Origin: Nautilus pompilius
Lineage: Eukaryota; Mollusca; Cephalopoda; Nautilida; Nautilidae
NCBI GenBank assembly: GCA_018389105.1
Contig: JACATO010002186.1
Span: 1,936,501 to 2,000,500 of the forward strand
Direction of reading: 5' to 3'
Length of the DNA: 64,000 bases
Shown here: one piece after another, positions 1 through 15,300 of the stretch
Layout of the letters: the number at the start of each line of letters is the position of its first letter
How positions within the stretch are numbered: position 1 is the first letter of the stretch
Position numbers and translations under genes: made by a program
The notes under the pieces: model-generated
The model's database searches: none
The model's input: only the letters and a program-made list of their open reading frames with translations
What the model was told of the DNA's origin: nothing

Positions 1-297
1 GCTTTGTACGATTTCAAATGTTTCAATCCCAGGAATATTTTGAAGAATCTATGTGGAACCCTTGTCAGTGTAATTCAGTAGCTTTTATTTATTATGGTCT
101 GGATGTTTGAGCAGCGTGTTCAAGATGTATAGAAGACTATTTGGGTTTGTGCAGGGACAACGGGGAAGAGAAATGGCTATTTATATTATCCCTACTAACT
201 ATATTACCCAGTGACTTATTCTGCTCATAATTTTATAATCAAACTAAAATTTCTTTGATTTTTAGTTTGGCTGATTGATTTCATTAGTTAGACAAAA
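1..297 (+). other. Upstream of AQR start; possible 5' UTR splice acceptor
   Basis: No coding similarity is seen here. A pyrimidine-rich tract ending in TTTTAG at about 260-265 could be the acceptor of the exon that carries the AQR start codon, which would make 266-297 5' UTR. The true transcription start is then outside the window or not recognisable. Confidence 0.35.
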
Positions 298-366
298 ATG
301 AATACAGCTGGAAACAAAGGTCCAGCACCAACAGTTGAACAGATTCAGGAAGATGTGATCACTCAG
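298..366 (+). CDS. AQR: AQR exon 1 (start codon)
   Basis: Starts with ATG and encodes [20 protein letters not shown] followed by ITQ. It ends in phase 0 at donor GTAAGA. The start matches the N-terminal region of AQR orthologues. Confidence 0.85.
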
Positions 367-3300
367 GTAAGACCACATGAAGCTCTCAACTGCCTTCAGT
401 TGTCAATAATAATAATAAATATAATATTTCATACTTTTGGTTTATGAAGATAAGATTGTTTTATTTTTGGTTTTTTAAATATCATGTGGGTAAGAATAAG
501 AGTTTTTAGGATGAATGTTACATTATTGGCAATTTGCAGCACACAATAATCACAAAACTTATATGCAGCTTGCAGCTCCAAGATCTCAGGCTATGATGCA
601 GGCTTCACCTACACTTATTATTATTAGTTGTTTGAAAATGTAACAAAACACATGCACTTTCTTTCTTTGCTATATTTACTAAAAAAAAAAATACAATTTT
701 AAAAGATTTAAAAGTATGCAAAATTGCTCAAACCACTGGGATTTTGTTTCCTTTTGTTTTAAAGTAATTATGTGAACTAGTAATTGAATAAGGTGATATT
801 TAATTTGAAATGTTTGATTGCTTTATTTCAGCTTGCAAATCAATTCTGGTCCCCACACACTTCAGGGCCAAAGTTATTTAAAGCAAGGGTAAGTTTAATA
901 TGCTTTTTAGATACTGCTTTTACCATAAAATGCTGTATATTATACACTATGATATGTAATATGCACCTCAATTTTAATCTGAAAAACCTAATTCCTATCA
1001 TGATATGCAGGCACATTCAGCTCGTATTTCAGGTGCCATCAGATTGGGCCAACCTGAAGGAGAAGAGGTGTTATATAACAGACGACCATCTTCAACTTAA
1101 AATTAACTGAGAAATTACGATGTCTTCCCTTTAGTGGAACCATCCTGAATAAACTAAATGTGGAGATATTTTATGGGACGTAGTAATAGTTTAACAAAAA
1201 TCCGAAAAATTCACTCACTCAGCTGCAGTAGTAACGTGGTAAACCAAGTCACTGGAATGCACAAATCAGGTTTTCACGAATACCTTGTTTATTATGTCAT
1301 GGTGTTCAAAGGTCTTCGTGAAAAAATTCCATTTCAATTACTATGACACCCTCGTTTATTATGCCACCTCGCCTACTACACCTTGGGATAGTGACTGAAA
1401 TATTACGGTAACATGTACGTAAACTCTGCACAAGGATAATCTTCATTCAGTCCGTTTCTGCATACTGTTACATACAACCATGCCACCAACACAACGTATG
1501 AGCTACATTGCAACAGATAAACTCCAAATGATCAGCTATGCAGTTGAACACAGCGACAGAACTGCAACACAAAGGTTCGGAGTGAATGAGGCCAACATCA
1601 GGTCCTGGTGATGTTCTCAGGAGAAGATTGAAGCCATGCTGTGTTCAAAATTTGCTGATTGGGGCAAGAGTGCAGCCTGTTCCAAGCTTCTTGTGAAGGG
1701 GGTACTTTCCTTTGTCACTGAAAGGCGCATGCAGGATGTGGGGGTTTCCACCACAGAGATGTGCATGCTGCACTTTCTGTCTACAAAACCCAATCTATGC
1801 CTGACTTTAGGGCATTTCAGAAATGGTGTGCATGCTTCATGGCCCGCAACCAACTGAGCATATGCCGGCAGACCACCATCGCCTAGAAGCTACCTGATGA
1901 TTACAAGGATCAGCTGTTGAGGTAACCCCTGAGTCACATAGGGAATGCCAACCAGACACCCATGATGTTCGACCATTCCTACAACAGCACATGGCTCCCA
2001 TTGGGTCGAAGACCCATCACCATGAAGACAAATGGCCATGAGAAGACCTGCCTCACAGTCATGCTGGGATATATGGCTGATAGAAGTAAACTCAGGTGCT
2101 GCCTGTCCATTGCCACAGATAGAACTGAAGATGACATCCTGTGGTCTGAGCCGAGGGATGATGAGGCAGTTGAAGCATCAGAGGGCGATGACAACGATAT
2201 CTACTATGACACAACTGCTACCTTGACTGATGAACCATTCTTGTAGTGGAGGAAAGACAACAGTGGGGATGTGTTTGATGGGTTTTAATGTAGATGTACA
2301 TCATGACAATGCATGTCACTTGTCCTGTATTATATTTATCAATTTCATCGAATTTCAATAAAATTGTGAAAAGAATGTTACTTGCATTTTTATTTTTGTG
2401 GTTAAATTTTACAGAGTTTCAGTATGAACTCCTTGTTCTGTTCCTACCCATTTCATTGCCAATTTCAATGATACTTAACCCAGTGACATTCCATACACAT
2501 CTGCCAAAACACACAAAACAACACACTAACAACTATCTTTTATTGATATTCAGTCAAATTTCCATGTGGGATTTTTTAATGTATATGTATGTATAATCGC
2601 TTTCTCATCTGTCACCAGTGATGGCCTGAGCAGTCTGGAAAAAGTTTGTGTCGTCTGATATTTTGTATAATACGCACCTGATTTTTAAAGGGTAAATTTT
2701 CTTTTAAAAAAACCATGTATAATACACAGCATTTTACGGTAAGTTGTTTATAGATGTAGTGGCTTCATACAATAAAGTTTACAAGAAAAAGGTATTGCAT
2801 AGTGCTTTAGGAGCCTTGAGGGTCCACAGCTGTCTGATTGTTTATCTTAACTAGAACTACCTGGCCTTAAATTGTAGGTTACACTGTGATCTTGTTGAAA
2901 CTTAATATTCCTAAAGATAACCAAACAATAGCATTGCCATTTCTGCTATGGTGTACAGTGCACCAACAATGCAGTTAACATTTTTAACCAATCTTATAAA
3001 TATATCAAACAATTTGCTCATTTGATTTAGTGCTGTTTTGACAAGTTGAAAGTTTTTAATAAAACCTTTCATTTACTGTATTTTCTGGGTTATAAGTTGC
3101 ATCAATAAAGATACTTGCAATGATGAATACTTTTAAAAGTTTTTAACTTGAACAACATTAGAAAGATTGTAAAAATGAAGTTCAGTGAACAAAATGTTGC
3201 CTACCACATGCTCACCAATCACTTTGCTTGTTACCTGTGCAGCCTCTTGTGTGAGGTTCCCATAGGTAAATTTTCAAAAGAATGTGTGTATCATACATCA

Positions 3301-6300
3301 ATAAAATTTAGAGTACTCTGCTTGCTTATTTCATTTTATTCTAGCTGAATTCTTATCAGTAGTTTCTTTTTATCTTCCTATAATACTTTATATTAACTTT
3401 TAAATAAATGTTATGTTAATTTCCAGCTAATAATTTGTAAACAATACTGCATTCAGTTTTAAGTTATTGTCTTGTTTGTGATGTAACATGCTGATAGCTT
3501 GTAAAACTCTATTGTTAAAGAGGATATTTGAGAAAAACAAGTTAATAATAAACATGATGATGTTGTTGCAGGTTGATTTTTGTACATTAACTCTTTGTGA
3601 TTCTCTAACCTATACATCCCAGTACACAACAGTCCATTGTAAACTTCAGCTAATGCTGTAACATGTTTATTACATTGATTCTAGACTGCTCACATTTAGT
3701 ACTGTCAGCTCATTCATTGATGGCTGGGAACTGTATCAAAGATATAATTAAAACAATTATAAAACATGTTTGTATGTCACCTTTATATGAACATGTTTAG
3801 GCAATACCAACACTTCAAACCACTGAGAAACAGTGTTTTGGGTGGTAAATTTGAGTTGTGACAACTGAGATTTCAGCTTCTGGAGTTTATTTTTAGAATT
3901 TTTATACACACAAGCTGCTGGTCTGATCCCAGGGAAGAAAGGTGTGGCATATAATTTCAGAAATACTGTAATCTCTCAATAAGCAGTTTGCAATTGTGCT
4001 GTCAGGTTAATCTCTTATAAGCTGGGTTTGGAGACAGAATGTACTAAAAGCTTTGCTCAGTTTCAGTTGTTTTGTGCTTCAAAGATGTAATCGAGTGATT
4101 AGATCAGACGTGCCTAATGTAAAACAGTAGTGATGGTCTGCATTGGTTTGTGATTTACATGCCTGATTTTATCACCACTTCACCCCTGCAATACAACAAG
4201 GAATAATTCTTAAGACTGATTCATATCTTTAAAAAAATATATTACAGGTGATTGAAGACATCTATGAAAAGGAAATCTTGGCTACCAAGTAAGTGATCTT
4301 TTTTTTAGCAATTTAAAAAAAAATTGCTAAACAGTATATTTTGTAGAATTATATACTGATTTACAGTATAGAACTTCCCAAAAAGTTTGTAAGTTGAAAG
4401 TTTTACAGACTGATAAAATGTCCGTAGCATGTTGCATTGAATGTCTGTGGCTCATTAACAGAAGCTTCATTTTAACTTTACAACTCCCAATTTTTTTCTT
4501 TAAAATATGTAAAAATGCTTTTTTTAACATTTGTTTTAGCCTGTGACTGATGAAGAGAAGAGTCTCTAATTCTTCTCTTCTTTTCACTGATGTCTCAGTC
4601 AGAACCTGCTACCTATTGTCAGCATCATACACTAGGATTTTTATGCTATCAGAGAGAGAGAGAGATTTGCCGATGCATCTAAAAAAAAATGCTTCTAGGA
4701 GTTCATTTCATCAATAATAATGAAAAGAATTTAGAAATTTGATGGAAAACAGTGCTGGTAACTTGTTTAATTTTTCCTTCACTTATTTTTATTCAACCTT
4801 GAGAAAGTTAGGTTCTTTTTATTTAAATTAGCAGTACCATCTTTAAAACATCAAAAAGATGCACAAACTTCATGCCGCAGGGGGAGAAAAAAAACTTTTA
4901 TATATTTTTATTTTCCATTTTCATTAGATTTTCCATTAGAAGAATAATGGTTCTGGAATTTAGGTAGGTTCATACTGAATTTTCACAATTTTTTAAATAA
5001 ATGTTTAAAAATATTCTACTCTGTTTGTTGTTTTGTTTTACTATGAGTCTTTCTGTTGATACAATTTTTAAAAATTTGTTTGTTTGTTTTATAGAATAAG
5101 GGTTAGTGAGATCTGTGTATATGAATGGGCCTCCATTTATAAGGAAACAGAACCACTTGGTCAGTTGCACCCATTTAGATGGAAGTAAACATACAAAAAA
5201 CAGTTACAACTTCGAGTTACCTCATAGTAATGTGTGATAAAACATTTAAAAAAAAAATAGATTAACTTGTGCAAATAAGCTGATGTTTGAAGAACATGGA
5301 TCCATCAAAAACAAGCAGGAACGATTGTCCCTAACCAAACTTTATGAAATTAGTTCATCTTTGTGGGAAAGAAACAACAAATGTGGTACTTCTAATACTC
5401 CCAGTGACATTACTTTTATATAGAATGATAAGAACACCTATCCACCACCACCATCCTTATCCATCAGCAATTACTGAGACTGGTTTTCTATCACTGCCTT
5501 TGCTGCTGTGTGATTTTGTGTACCCTGACTAATAAGTTGGATGATTAAAAAGATACATGAAGTCCTTAGAAAGTAGAAGAGAATATACGCAAATGTATGT
5601 ATATAGTTTTTTGTTTGTTTTTCAGTGACAGTTATTTATATTATCTTTCTGGAATAATCTGTACCACTGAAAGAAAACTCAGAGGTGTTTTTTTTTTTTT
5701 TTACTTCAAATAAGAAAAAAATATAAGCTAATATAAAATTTGCTGATATTCTTGTTTTAACTTATGAGAATTCTCTTACATCTAATAATCTTTTTGATAC
5801 ATTTGCAGCCAATATTTGGAGAGTTATCTATGGCCAAACTACAACACACACACAGTATGTACACTTTTCTATATTACCTAATCTGAACAGGGATAATACT
5901 CTTTAAATTTGGGGGAATTTAAAGGTGTGCAGAACATTTGTAATAATGTGAACAATGCGCCACCCTTCTTCCCTTTCCTAAGACTCCTTACTCTTAATGG
6001 CTGATGTTTTAGCATGAAGTTGCCTTTTATTGATGGTATGTTGGGATTAATTTTCATTTAATAATTGGTTTACCATGAAAGAGTTAAACCTTTGCTAGTT
6101 TATACATGAGTTTGCTGGACATGCTGCAGAGTTTTCATAAATATTCCTGTGTAAATAGGTGGACAAATGATAAGGGGGAGCTTTAAAGGAGCAAAATTAG
6201 AAAAAAAAGAAAACTTTCAACAATCTTCCTATGGTTAATATGGCATGGGAGGAACTTTACCTAAACTCTTCATGGATGTAAATAATACAAGTTTTAAAAA

Positions 6301-9300
6301 TTCAGGATAAATGTTAAGGATTTGTTTCTGTGGGTATGGTGGTAAATGTCTGAAATGCCAGTTTTTATTTTGGATTCTTATATTTTTTATTGTTTAGGCA
6401 ACACAGTCTCATATGATGTCCATAGTGATTATGGTGAATGAAAAATTTAGGGAGAGAGTTCCGGCATGGGAGGTAATCTATCATTTTTGTGTTGTGTTTT
6501 TCTTCTGTCTTATATTATAATTTACAAGCACTATACCATTTCATGTTATTGGTCTTTGTTAGCTAAGAACAAGTCTACACAAGCTGTCACTAGTAGTGTC
6601 AAGAAGTGAAAACTGTAATATCATGTAACCTTGTATTTAGAAAACAAAAGCATGTTAAATGAGATACTGATTAGATATATTGCTCTTCATTGTTCAATAG
6701 GGCTGTCAACCTCAAAATGTATTTTTACATAGTAGCCTATGTTCTGACAAGGAAAATATAGCTGATGAATTAAAAACAAAACCACATTTAAAGCAACACT
6801 TTAAGGAGAACCTGTCAGAACCCTGGGTAACTGAGTGGAGTTATTGTGTAATATTTGACAAGCCATAAGAATACCATTTCAAGTAACTTAAGAATTATTG
6901 CTTGTGCTGCTGTTCCAGGTTTTGGGGGGGGCAAATAATGATCATGTTCACAGAAGTGCTTGACAATTTGGACTGATTTTGATGAATTATACAGCAGTGA
7001 TACAGGTTCATTTATTTTGTTGTCATAACTGAGAGGAACTATCAATGTAAATAGCTGTCTTTGAAGCAAACTGGGACATCTTCATGATAACTGATTGGGT
7101 GAGGAGAGCCGTGAGTAATAGTGTGGCTTGATAACAAAACGATTAAAGTGGTTCTTCTAAAGACTTGCAGAGGTGTTTTAGGTGAAAAAGTCTGCTGGGT
7201 AATGTGTGCACAGTTAAAAATATTAACAGCATCCAGTTTTAGAAAAGTCTCTATAAAATTAAATTTAACTCTGATTTTGTTTTAGGTCACATATAATAGT
7301 AAAACAAAACAATATAAAAAATTAACCAAATTAATATTTAAAAAATACAAATGTATTGTTGTTTGAAAAGAAACTGTAAATGTTTGAACATGTGTTTATG
7401 ATGTCTGGAACTTGTTATAATTTAATTCATGACACTTTTGAAATAAAACTAACTTATATTTTGAACTAGGCTTTTCAGGCAAAGCCTGAAAATTTTGCTG
7501 CCTTCTTCCAGCAAGTTCTGCATGCCAGTTTGCATAATGAGGGCATCACCATAAAGGAGCAGTCCATGTTATTGGTCTTCCTCATTCACTGCTTCAACAG
7601 TCTGGTAAGTGCTGCTCCTAACTGTCTTTTAAAAAAAGAAAAAACAAACAAAAACTTGACCTTTTTTGTTTGTTTGTGATTTTTTAAAGTTTCTTTAGCT
7701 GGCATTTTTTGCCTTTAATAGTTTGACAACGGAGTGCTGCTTAGTCTTTACACCTGGGTGAGTGTGGGGATGTAGAGCTATGCTCTACAGAGTCAGCTGA
7801 TTGCCTGTATATGACCTAGAGCCAGGCTCTGTGGCTGATGCTGCTTTCATGTTTTATTCTCTCTCTCTCTCTCTCTTTGCAGGAGGTGGATTTGATCAGA
7901 GAGCAGGTACAGTGCCTAGTGTCACTTCCTATTTGGATCAACATCCTGCAGGTGAGGTTCCAAAGGGGTTATTTTAGTTTGTTAGCAGATTAGAATTTTA
8001 AGGTCCTGCAATGTACAGTGTTAGTGTCCAAAAGACTGAGCATATCTACAATGTGGTACAGATTTATATTGCTAAAACTGTTTCTTCTCTTCCTTGGCTC
8101 TTCATAACTTCATGAGAAAATAATCATTTCTTTGGAGTTTTGGAAATCTTCCTCAGCCCCCAAGCTAGTTTACATCGGCAGCTGTCTGCCACAATATTTA
8201 TCACCAGGAAACAAGGGAGAATTATCATAAAAATATCTTTCCTTTTGTTTTATATAGAAGAATAAATTGGAAGAAATTATTTGAAATGTAATAAATGCCT
8301 TCTAAGAGATATTTAAAATAGCAAGGCCATTTAAAATTAAAATTTACAGAGGCCAGATTTTTGCAAGTAAAAATACGTTTGTTTTCATTTAAAATCTCTC
8401 TTTGTATAGACAACAATTATCAGGAGTAAATATTCTAAAGTCTGTTGAAGAACTGAAGCAGTAATCAGCTGTAAATGAGCTACAACTGGTGAGAGGACAG
8501 AAAAGAAAACAGGCATTATGAACAAGTTTTAAAACATCAGTTTAACTCTTTCAGACCCTTATATTATCCAAACTCTGCTTGCTTGGTTCTGCAGCTAATT
8601 GTGACATCATGATCCAGCTTCATAATGTTACAGTTGCTTACATAGGGCAGAATGTCTTTCAGCTTTGGTAAAACTTCTGTCTTTTCAAATGCAATTCTGT
8701 TAGGTTAAATTATTGCACTGGGTTGATATATGCTGACTGTTCTATGTATTCACCATTTTATTACTAAAACAATACTGATATTTTGCCCATTCACAAGGGG
8801 TTATAAAGATTTATTTGTTAATTTAAATTGATATCAGATGGAAATACAGCAGTATACAAAAGTCTTGCATGAAAATGACTAGACTTAGAAAATGGGTTCT
8901 TATTTTGTAGAAATTAGTAACTATTGTATGTTTTCTGTTTTAATTGAAAGGTATCGGTGTCTTTAAATGATTTATAACACTCAGATCCATTTTGTAATTG
9001 CACAGTCAAAATTTAAATATTAATAAAATAATTTGCATGAAATCAGCATGTGCAAAAGTGTTGCATAAACTACAAAAAATTAGAATATATATTTTGTGCT
9101 ATAATAGTTTAGGAGAGTAGAATATAAATATGAAAAAACTGTCATTTTCCACTATTCTGATTAATTTTTGTTCAATATAGTGATGCCGAGAGCCCGATAT
9201 TTGACCCCAGAACAGCGGGCCACAATTGTTCGCATGAAAGAAGATGGTGAAACTGAGTGGGTCATTGCGGATTGTATCGGTTGCAGTCAGTTGACGATAT

Positions 9301-12300
9301 CTCATGCCCTGAAATGTTGGAAAGCCGATGGGAGCCTAATTTCGAAACGCAGAGTCGGCAGACCGCGAAAAACGATGGCTCAACAGGATTGTCTGATTGC
9401 CTGCATGTCGAACTCGGATTGATTCCGCACTTCTACTGACATCCAGACCGCCTTGTCAAGGCACCATGGGATCCAGTTGGCCTCGTGCACCACTAGACGG
9501 CATTTGATCCACATGGGACTGTTCAGGCAGTCGGCACAGAAGAAGCCGTTCATCAGACTAGACAATCGTCAAAAGCGACTGCGGTGTGCTCGCGACCATC
9601 TCCCCTGGACCGTGGTTGTTTTCCGACGAAAGCAAATTCGTGAGGGGCGAGTCTGGTGTACGTTAGGCGATCAGTGTCTGAGAAATACCATCCTAGTTGC
9701 ACTCGACCGACTCTGCAAGCAGGGGGAGATTCAGCCATGGTTTGGGGCTGTTTTCAACCATCTGGTTTCGGTCTGTTGCATCACATGAAGGGTCGAATGA
9801 ATGCTCATGACTATGCTAAGATCGTCTTACATTGTCGAACCGTATACATGTGACCACATGCCCCTGACGGCCATCTATCAGTAGGACAACGCCCCCATCC
9901 ACACAGCTAGGAGTGAAAGGCCTTGATGGCAGAGTTGCGAATCCCCCCCCTCGACTGGTCGGCTCAAAGCCCTGGATCTCAATCCCATCGAAAACATTTG
10001 GCACTCGATTAAACTCAGTGTTTAGTGCCACAAAACCAATTTGAAACAGAAAATCGAGGAAGCCTGGTCGGAGTTCAGTAGTGACAATTGTCAGCGTTTG
10101 GTAGCCAGCGTGCCTCGTCGTTGTGAACAAGTTATCAAGAATTTCGGATATTCTACTCATTATTGATAGATCTGATCACTTCCTGCATAATTGGAATTGA
10201 ATCTGAATTGATTAGATAGCTGTCTAGATTTTATGCAACACTTTTGCTCACATTGATTTGATGCATAATGATTTTCTAAAAATTATAACTTTTCTTACAA
10301 TGAAACAATATGCTTGATATTATTGGAATAGATGCACAACAGTAATATAGAAATGCTTTAATGAACAAGATTTGATAACAACTACTTTCAACAAAATGTG
10401 AGTTAATTTACAGGAAAAATTATTTTTATGCAAGACTTTTGCACACAGCTGTATGGGTAGAACTAACTTAGAGGTTCTATATATAGTAGACTATGGAGTC
10501 TGCCTTTGCTCTCAGTGCAGTGTGCTTTATCATGGATACTCAGGTACTATACTGTTCTATTGTGGACACACTTTCTATCAGGGTCGGAGAGATGAGCTAT
10601 TCCAGATGTACCCTAAGTACCGGAAATTTTTCAACATGATGAAAAAAAATGATGCAAAGCTGAGTGCAGAGGGCAAGCAGAGGGTCCAGTTTGAGCGGGA
10701 GTTCCTTGCCAAGTTAATTAAAAAGTATTTCGGGATCTTAGGAGCCATTCCAGAATCAGGTTTGTTGGATTAATTTATTCTAAAATGATAAAACAGAAAG
10801 TGTGATAGTAACAAAGCATGTTTTTTTATTATGTATTTTGTCTGCCAAGTCGCTGGTAAGTGGGATAAAGAGGTTTAAATAGCAACTCTGAGTTCATAAT
10901 GGGGATGTATTAGAATTATTGATTCACTAATACTGCACAGCATACCTGGTAACATTTTAATTTAGTTATTTTCAAACTACAAACTTACTTTAGTCACTTC
11001 TCTAATTTTTAAATAAGCATGACTTTGATTTGTATGGCTGCTTTTTATTTTTTTTTTTGATAATTTTGTGTGGCTTTTGTCTGTCTCAGGTCATGTTTCC
11101 ATGGAGCGGATCCATTACTGTGAGCGCCACCTAGAATTGATGATAGACCTTGAGGCTCAACTGCCCACCAGACGTTTTTTTAATGCATTGCTTGATGACA
11201 CCCACCTGATGGTAAAAAGTAAACTTTCCCACTTGAAGAAGAGGACAGAGGGGAAATTGTATGGCCAGGTGAGAAAGGTTGATAGGCAAGGCTTTATAAG
11301 GGGGTGGGCACTTCCACCTATCTGCTTTAGTGATGAGATTCATGGTTACATTTCTGGTTACTTCTGAGTTTTACAGTCATTTTAAACAGGACCTACTGAA
11401 AATTACAGCTAAGGATGTACAAAGACGTTGGAGGTACGCTTTGCTGCCTACCCTCAGTCATGCTTGACTGTACATGAGAATAATGAAGGAAGCATCATCT
11501 TTATAGTCATGTCATCTGCATCTTTAAAGAACATTAAAAATATAGGGAAAGAAAGGTTCTGTTGATGCTTACTTATGTACTCATTAATGTATTTATTAAT
11601 TTTTTTTCTCTTGGCAGTTATTTTTTGTACTTTTGTTGTTTTACAGTTGATTTAATTATTTTTTTAATGTCTTTCTCATTTTATTTCTCTGACACTAAAG
11701 ATGTGGGAAGTTACTGGTAACTGCTGAAACAAATTATGAGACCCCCCCTCAACTAGATAAATTGATCTGATTTCTTTACACCATCTGCCTCCTCTTTCCC
11801 TCTCTACCTACAAGAGTGATTCAATAAGTAAGCACGCAAATTATTTTCCAAGAGCTCAGCATAGTGCCTTTCTGCTGAAATGCACTTGTTCCAATAGCCT
11901 ATAAATGTCCAGCAGCGTAGAAGTCGTTTGGTTGGTGCTGAAGCTATGGGTGTGACACTATTTTCACAGCTTTGTTACCATTGAAGAACCTTCCACATAG
12001 AGCTTCCTATAGAGGGCTGGAAAGATAAATCCTAAAAGTTAGGTGTGGGTTGTTTGCTAAATGTGACAAAATATCTCAACTGAATATTTCCATTAATTTC
12101 ATTGTTACAAGTGCGGGTAAGCATTTTTGTGCTGAAAAGTGCTTTTGTCAATGATTTATGGTATTTCTGATGAATGTCAGGCTTAGATTTGTTCTCCAAT
12201 ATGAAGCATTGGTGACAATTTGTTGGTTTTCCTGGCAGGCAACTGTTACTGAACCCTGCACACTTTGTTGGAAATTCAACTTGTCAGGGATTATAGAATG

Positions 12301-15300
12301 GACAAGTCTCACACTTATCTTTACATCTGCTGACACAAGTAATTTCTACTTGTTTCTTGTCCAAATTTTTTTTCAACATGGATGTTGTTGGCTGGTGTTT
12401 GAAGCAGCAACTGACACACCACATCTGCAATCATCACAAACTCAATCACATCCTGACTGCCCCTTCCACATATTTATAATAATTTCAGCAGTCCTTATTG
12501 CAGCTTCATTCTCTAATCATTGTTACCTGTCTTTCCTTCCTCAGAGGGCAAATGATAATCTGAACATTCTCAAAGAGATAACATGCTTGTGACAGTGGAA
12601 AGACAGACCATCTTTCTCTGATTTTGGCATGGAAATAAAAGGTTACTGAAGCCTTCTGAGTGGCTGGTAAGGGCATAAGAGAGAGAGAAACTTTCTGCTA
12701 ACTAACAGCAAAGTTTATAGTTATGTTGCTGGCAAATATTCAGTCCCATACCATCTTCACTACAAACCAGCATACTTCACATTTAGCTATATAAAGGTTC
12801 TGTGGTTTTTATTTGGTTTTATCTTCAGCTGATCTGTATCAACATAGTACATAACCATTTATTATTTACCTGTTTGGCACCCAATGTGCTAGTCAGTACC
12901 AACTACTTTTCTTAGTTGACTTGGTTTTGTTGTAGGTTTTAGAATTGTTGTTGTTTGTTTTTTAGTATCATGCCCTCGGTTTCAATCTAAACCTGCTTTA
13001 TTTCAGCTGCTGGACATGTTGGAAATGTACACTGAGTTTGAAATCAACGATCAGACAGGAGAGGTTCTCACCGTCCACGACAGAATTGACCTGCACTACA
13101 ACAGGATCACAGCTCTGCAGGTGACGAGTTTATCTTTGTATGAAGTCAAATGCTAAGCAACTGCTTATTGTTACTACTGTTGTTGTTTACCACTTGAAAC
13201 AGTTTTTTTTTTCTATAAAACCTTTCTTTAAACTTGTTACTGCTCATATTTGGATGTAAGCATAACTATATAGATCACTGTCATAATAATTGGAATATCA
13301 TAGATCTTACATGAATATGTTAGATGAGCATATCTTGTACATCTTGTAAACATCTAGAAATGGAATAATCTATCAAAATGTTTCCTATTCAGTGGGTTTC
13401 ATAACTGGACTGTAAGGCTCAGGGATGCAACTGCAGTTAATTTTGCATATTCTAAGCAGCAGTGGTTTTGGAGGTATGGCACATTTGCTCCGACTTCCTG
13501 CAGAATATAGCTATTATGGTCAATCAAATACAAATGGGATGACATCTCGAACAAATATGTAACTAGCAGAATTTAAACTTATTAATATACTCCCATGTCA
13601 AATTTCCACCTACACCATTGATCTAAATCTGTCATGTTTGACAGCCAGTTGTAAACTGAGTCAAAAGCCTTGCCAACCTTTCTCCAGACCATGTGCATCA
13701 AGAGGATGTGAATTGGTGGTGCAAACTGTGGATCACTAATATGCATATTGCACCAGGTAAGACAACAGTCTTTATTGTCACCAATGGATTTTGTCAAGCA
13801 ACCTATTCAGTTTACTAGAACTCATGCAGGAGCTGTTAGACATTACATTGTTGATGCTGTTTAGCAGACTCTTTCTGTTCATGCAGAGTTAGTAGGTCCT
13901 TTGTAATGTTGGTGTGGTTACAATTTCCTTCCTAAATAGAAATTACTTGATGCTCAACACTTTTGCACATTGAAAGATTGGCACAGTATGGCATATGAAT
14001 ATACCATTCTCAGATTGGTATTTTACCTACTTTATGTAAATGGAGAAATATCTCTACCACATGCTTTTGGCAGCCCATCTTGTAGTTTTGATGATCGTCA
14101 GACATGTATGAGTCATGGACATGCACTTTTTGAGGTTTTCAGATCTGTATAAAAGGTAAGGTGTCAATGTAATATAAGGATTATTAAATTTAACTTGTAG
14201 AAACCAGAGCACTTAGCACTTCCACCTTATACATCCAAGAAACTTAATATCTAAACACTTTTGGGAATTTGTGGGGTCTGCAGGCCCATTTTATGTGACT
14301 GTTGCTTTCTCTGACAGCAGTTTGGGTTAATTTCTATAATAGGATTCTTTTTTCCTTCAGAAAGTCATCTTCAAACATTTCATAGAGCACACCAACTTCG
14401 CCATTGCAAATGTGGCCAGCATTGATACTAGAGAGGTCCTACACAAGCATTGTAGCAAGATGAGGTAAGAAAAAAAAACTGCCAGTTAGGTATTTGGCTC
14501 TTTCATCTGTCACAGATTTTAATATTTTTACTACTGTCTTTTTCCTTACCTGTCTTTGATATTTTGAAATGACATTGATTCTTCCTGCTTTAAAGCACTA
14601 TCAAAAAGAATGTTTCTGAGTTACTCTAGATAAATTTCATATTTAACACATTTACATTAGAATTATTCTTTGAAGTCACTTAGGTGTTTTGTACTTTCTG
14701 TTTGTCATTCTACAGTGATAAAGATCTTCATATCATATCAGCTCACCTGAATCTGCTACCATTCCCACTGGGAGAAGAGGAAGCCACACCCTACTCCAGA
14801 GAATTTTTACTGGAGTTGTTGGTAAGTTAAACTGTGTACAGAGATTTTTCTACTTTGTTTGTCTTGATTTTCTTGTTATAGCTGACACCTACTACGTACC
14901 TTCTACTTCAAGGTAGCTAAACATGAAAGACGGCCATCTCAGCTGGAGACAATTAACGAGATGCCACTGTATCCAACAGAAACCATTATATGGGATGAGA
15001 ATGTTGTTCCAACAGAATACTTTTCAGGTGAAGGTAAGATTAGCTGAAAAACATTTTTTTTTGGCAATATCCTTTAGACATTACATATATTTGTCTAATT
15101 GAACTACTTTTTAAAAAAAACTGCTGGTGTGAATGTAATTTGTGTTAGTTAATAATGTTAATACAGGGTTTGTTCTTCACAGATAGCTGATTTCTCCCTT
15201 GTTTTCTCTTCCTTTATTCTTTAAAGAAAATGTTAAATACTCAGAAGAAGAACGTTTTTAAAAAAGTCACTTACTTACGGTCTGTCAAAAAAAGTATCTG

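Noticed and set aside
10453..10773. 106-codon open frame as a separate small gene
   Set aside because: Its second half is AQR exon 9. The upstream part is intron sequence following the Tc1 end that happens to be open.
11816..12010. Possible mariner end (GAGTGATTCAATAAGTAAG)
   Set aside because: No matching inverted end, target duplication or transposase nearby.
12158..12592. 144-codon open frame in AQR intron 10
   Set aside because: Hydrophobic, T-rich composition, no family resemblance, and no splice or regulatory context. Likely chance.
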